From Mytilus trossulus (taxonomy: Eukaryota > Mollusca > Bivalvia > Mytilida > Mytilidae): a DNA stretch of 64,000 bases. Every line of letters starts with the position of its first letter. Within the stretch, counting starts at the first letter, position 1. Below the pieces are notes generated by a model. It saw nothing but the letters and a program-made list of their open reading frames with translations, ran no database searches and was not told the DNA's origin. This document shows, in pieces, positions 60,059-64,000 of this stretch. A program made the position numbers and the translations under genes. The DNA lies in contig NC_086374.1 of NCBI RefSeq assembly GCF_036588685.1, positions 63,920,457 through 63,984,456 of the forward strand, written 5' to 3'.

Positions 60059-61215
60059 TTCCTGGGAAAAAAGTTCCAGTGGAACTAATTTCACAGGAAA
60101 TATGTTCTGGGAGAACTTTTTTCACAGACATTTTTTTTATAATTTGTTCCATCTCTATGAAATAAGTTCCACCCTTTACCTGGTGAAATAAGTTCTGGGT
60201 TCGTGAAATTTGTTCCTTACCTAATAAAATAAGTTCCATGTTTGTGAGATTTGTTCCTTACCTGGTGAAATAAGTTCTGGATTTGTGAGATTTGTTCCTC
60301 ACCTGGTGAAATAAGTTCCTTGTCTGTGAAATATGTTCCACTGGTTAAACAAGTTATCTTATATATACTGAGCACTTGTCATCAGTGAGTTTAAAGTCAT
60401 AATAAAAAAAACATGTATTATACTGATAATGTAATAAATGAAAAGTGTAAACATCCAATTTTGGTCATGTGGAGTAAAGCAAAAGTTTAATAACATACTC
60501 AATTAATGATACTAAAAATGGTACTTACATGACTTATGAACCAGGAAAGAGTAGAATAAGAAATAATAATAAAAGTCATTCCGAAAAAAAAGTATAATAT
60601 ATAGTTAAAGATGAACATTAGTACTTTTTTGAAAAGGACTAAGTGACTGATCAATTCTATTAAAAGACAAAAGATTACAAAAGACACACTCTTTTAAAAC
60701 TGTGCAATGACCAAAGCTAAGTACATGTATGATTAGAAACCCATAAAAGATCAAAAGGAAACAAGGAGGTTGAATACCAGGTAAACGATAAAGCATAGAT
60801 ACAAATTATGAAACATTATCATCGCTTTTTTTCTCATCTTCATCCTACAATCATGCCTTTAATTGCAAATGTACCCTATGCAGGCACAGTACAGCATCCA
60901 GTTTGCGTTATAATTTTTAAGTGTAACAAGAAATATTTCGCTGTGCATGTGCAATGTATATATGTTAAAAGTACTTATTTTCTGTGAAATAGGTTCGAGC
61001 AGAACATTTTCATTGATTTCTATAAAATACCTTCGTTTAAAACTAATATCACAGACACATTACTTTTTTTTTAAATTTCTAATATTGGAACAAAACTTAT
61101 GCAGCTGTGATTTTTGTTCTGGAACTTTTTTCACACTTGGTTGAAAAATTAGTTCCGGAACAAATTTTATAGTGCTGGAACATATTTTCTGTGACATAAG
61201 TTCCAGTGATCACAT
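60045..61215. repeat. Repeat region built from 'aagttcc/ttgttcc' units
   Basis: From 60170 to 60350 there are four units of about 55 bp (cctggtgaaataagttctgg, gttcgtgaaatttgttcctt). Similar text recurs at 61110-61210 (ttagttccggaacaaatttt, gacataagttccagtg), partly inverted relative to 60047-60125. The two ends may bound one element of about 1.17 kb. Confidence 0.55.
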
Positions 61216-61360
61216 ATGTACATCCATCTCTCTATACAATTCATCTACGGTAAAATTTAAAAATAAATTAAGAAATCAAAATTGATACTTATTAGAATCA
61301 AAATAAGCTAATATTTACCTTGTTGGATTGTACATATCATGTCCGACTCTGAATAAAATT

Positions 61361-61405
61361 TACTTACTTACGTTCTTACTTACTTGCTTACTTACTTACT
61401 TACTA
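61361..61405 (+). repeat. (TTAC)n microsatellite
   Basis: About ten tetranucleotide units with single interruptions (gttc, ttgc). Confidence 0.85.
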
Positions 61406-61674
61406 AAAATATTGACAGGTCATGGAGCTCCTTTTCGAGATATTTGATTTATAAAATATGGCGGGAAATCTATTTACTGCGAGCAGACTGAGATGTGTTG
61501 CAAAGATCCATTAATTGACTCCTGATCGATGTGTGTAACACCTAAAGTGACTATCTGATGCACGTATAATGATATCGGATATGTTCCTTACGTCGTAACT
61601 ACAATCCCCTTCCCTTTCATGAATTTGACCTACCGAATTAGACTATTTACCGGATTTGTAATCACATAAGCAAC

Positions 61675-61920
61675 ACGACGGGTGCCGCATGTGGAGCAGG
61701 ATCTGCTTACCCTTCCGGAGCACCTGAGATCACCCCTAGTTTTTGGTGGGGTTCGTGTTGTTTATTCTTTAGTTTTCTATGTTGTGTCATGTGTACTATT
61801 GTTTTTCTGTTTGTCTTTTTCATTTTTAGCCATGGCGTTGTCAGTTTGTTTTAGATTTACGAGTTTGACTGTCCCTTTGGTGTCTTTCGTCCCTCTTTTA
61901 TCTAACATTTTTTTCAAATA
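61675..61920 (+). mobile_element. 3' end of a retroelement family
   Basis: gtgccgcatgtggagcagga, tctgcttacccttccggagc, acctgagatcacccctagtt, gtcatgtgtactattgtttt and gactgtccctttggtgtctt form a conserved block that I recognise as an abundant mussel element end. I believe it belongs to the same RT family as 23940-24365; that link is from memory. The frame reads FLAMALSVCFRFTSLTVPLV before a stop. Confidence 0.6.
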
Positions 61921-62855
61921 TCCAACTTTACATCCACATCACTCATTAAACTAATTCTTAAGACATTATACTCATTATATATATTTATTTGATGCAGCTT
62001 TAGATGTGACAAAATAGCGTCGATCATCATTAAAAAAAAAAATAGTCAGAGGTCTCACATAATTATTGTTACCGTTAATTTTGAAAAAAAAATGCGACAT
62101 ATTCAATCTTTTTTTTTCTATCGTCTAACAGAAAGTGCATATCTTATAGTCATGCACCAAAAATTACCGTTAACGTCATTTGGCAAGAAGTTTTACCGTT
62201 ATTCGTCATGAATATACCCCCATTATCACCCTCCACCAATGTGCTTAAAGGACATAGTATTATGTATTATATGTCTCTGATGCGACGCAATATAAAATTT
62301 GAACCAATTATACTTATTTTTATTTATGAAACTGGTTGCGGGACAATGTTTTTTTAAGATTCTAATAACGTCCGTTTCAGTCTTTGATTTTGAAAAGAAC
62401 AGCCATGTTTTAGGTGACATCATTATCATCACAAGAAATCCCGCCATTTTTACAAACTATTTTGAAGACTGGTCTTAAAACCAGTTGTAACGAGGAGAAC
62501 GTTTCATATCACTTGCATGAGTGCTGTTAAAAAGTAAACTTTAATTGTTAACCATGTGTGTAAAACTATGTCAAGGGAGATTAGTCCAAATATGCAGAGT
62601 GTTTTTTCAAAATGTAGCAGAGACGCATATATATATTTCTCAATATTTGTCATACCTGTAAGATACCTGTAAGATCGTTGTGGGGCTCATATGGAAGGAT
62701 CCTATCCTTTTTAGCCCACCATATTTTGGTACACTTTCAAAAACTGATACAATCATCAATCCTGCATGATTTGGTGAATTATTTCACACAATTAAAAGTT
62801 ATATATAAAACTATTTGTGTCCTCATCAATTTCCTAACTGATACATGACTGACTC

Positions 62856-63570
62856 TCAATGACGGTCTACACTAATTTTAAAGGCTTCCACAGTTTTAGA
62901 TGAAATAACTTCAACTGGTAGGTTATTCCAATCATTAATAATACGTTGTGAGAAATGTCTTAATTGAAAAGAAGTGTTACATCTAGGTTTTGCTAATTTC
63001 CAATTATGCCCACGGGTATTAGTACTGATGACAGTAAAAAAATCTTTCATAAGATATATCTTCGATTCCTTTTAATATTTTGAACGCTTGTATCATATCA
63101 CCTCTTCACCTTCTGTGAGTTAGGGAGGGTAGTTTAAGTACTTTTAATCTGTCTTCGTAGCTTAAATGTCGTATATCAGGAATTAATTTAGTTGCTCTCA
63201 TCTGCACTTTTTCTACAGCATTAATATCTTTCTTTAAATGCGGATACCATATTGTATTTCCATATTCCACATGTGGTCGTACCAACGCAACGTATAGTCT
63301 TAAAAATGTATATTGATCTTTAAAGTTAAAAGTTCTGTTAATCAGCCCAAGTATACTATTGGCTTTATTTATTTTACTTGATATATGTTGCGAAAATTTA
63401 AGATCATTTTGAAAAATAATTCCAAGATCCTTTTCTTGTTCATCTTTAGTAATATCAATATTGCATGTTTGTATCCTGACGTATTTGCCGGGAATTCTAA
63501 ACGAAATACCTATAAAAATAGACCAGTTTACTTTCACTGGACATGTGACTGCAACCAGCTTTTAAATATT
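62856..63570 (-). mobile_element. Jockey/CR1-like retrotransposon, 3' coding end (frameshifted)
   Basis: Minus-strand reading: EKDLGIIFQNDLKFSQHISS, KINKANSILGLINRTF, LYVALVRPHVEYGNTIWYP, VEKVQMRATKLIPDIRHLSY, EDRLKVLKLPSLTHRR. After a 1-base deletion near 63107 it continues RGDMIQAFKILKGIEDISYE, TRGHNWKLAKPRC, HFSQRIINDWNNLPVEVISS and TVEAFKISVDRH, then a stop at 62856. This is the C-terminal part of the polyprotein after the RT catalytic core. The element is 5'-truncated near 63.57 kb. Confidence 0.85.
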
Positions 63571-63719
63571 TTTTTTCAAACCACTATTAATTATAAAATT
63601 ACTTTCCCCGACATAATCACAGCAGGTATTTGGGGCATGGACCACAGGTATTTGGGGCATGGATCCCCCTCTTTTGAACCTCACTAAAAAAAAATGTTTG
63701 GTGTTTTTTTATAGGACCG

Positions 63720-64000
63720 CAAAAATTGAAAATTTTTTGGTTGTATATTGGTATCACATTGGAGTCGTATATTGGGACCACGTTGGTGTCATATATTGGT
63801 ATCATGTTGGTGTCGTCATCGTTGTCCAAATACTTTTAGTTTTTGCACTCTCACTTTAGTAAAAGTGGATAGGAATCTATGAAATTTTAACACAAGGTTT
63901 ATGACCACAAAAGGAAGGTTGGGATTGATTTTGGGAGTTTTGGTCCCAATATTTTAGGAATGAGGGGCAAAAAAGGGCCCAAATAAGCATTTTCTTGGTT
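63720..64000 (+). repeat. Dispersed repeat (same family as 22225-22990), runs off the window
   Basis: tttttgcactctcactttag, aatctatgaaattttaacac, aaggtttatgaccacaaaag and aaaaagggcccaaataagca match the 22-kb copy. A separate 27-bp unit (gtatattggtatcacattgg and variants) is repeated four times at 63742-63820 just before it. Confidence 0.75.

Noticed and set aside
62226..62447. 73-aa minus-strand ORF near a DNA-transposon-like region
   Set aside because: No conserved motif, and the surrounding sequence is AT-rich without terminal repeats that I can identify.

Overview
The window is AT-rich animal genomic DNA: genes broken into short exons with GT-AG introns, long introns, and a dense layer of decayed transposons and short dispersed repeats. 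Several repeat families are ones I recognise as very abundant in marine mussels (the acgccagacgcgcgtttcg... family, the 'actagaggctct...agcctgtgt...ggtgagctaaaa' family, and a retroelement tail), so a mytilid bivalve, probably Mytilus, is my inference. I see no bacterial operons, rRNA or CRISPR.

Three genes can be assembled from splice-compatible exons. (1) Minus strand, 9030 to about 4390: a small secreted cysteine-rich protein, with a 24-bp first coding exon giving the start of a signal peptide, then Cys-rich exons. Its 3' end is uncertain. (2) Plus strand, 28500 to 43827: a ten-exon SLC43-family transporter (SLC43A3-like, about 530 aa), complete from ATG to stop. (3) Minus strand, 56462 to 46765: a five-exon gene of about 907 aa ending in a Crypton-derived DUF3504/KIAA1958-ZMYM-QRICH1-type domain. 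Genes 2 and 3 are convergent.

Upstream of the SLC43 gene, 15.8-21.5 kb is a diverged copy of 28.36-31.1 kb. It carries a dead copy of SLC43 exon 1: start codon lost, a 329-bp MITE inserted, and a 2-bp frameshift. Comparing the two copies reveals a 2904-bp element (18062-20965) with 69-bp terminal inverted repeats starting CACGGTG, a 5-bp target duplication, a subterminal motif array, and an intact empty site in the other copy.

The most unusual signal is a set of tiny perfect or near-perfect fold-back sequences (29-39 bp, ends CAAGG...CCTTG or CATGGAAG...CTTCCATG). Each is flanked by a 7-bp direct repeat; one has an empty site in a paralogous repeat at 46.6 kb. They look like extremely small mobile palindromes.

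Other content: a 22-unit, 42-bp satellite with one uninterrupted reading frame (25066-25990); an array of about 20-bp palindromes (7.78-7.93 kb); remnants of an LTR retrotransposon, L1-like, jockey/CR1-like and Penelope-type retroelements; tRNA-derived SINE pieces; and several MITEs. Long stretches (0-3.3, 12.3-14.2, 26.0-27.3, 57.1-58.4 kb) show nothing I can support as genes.
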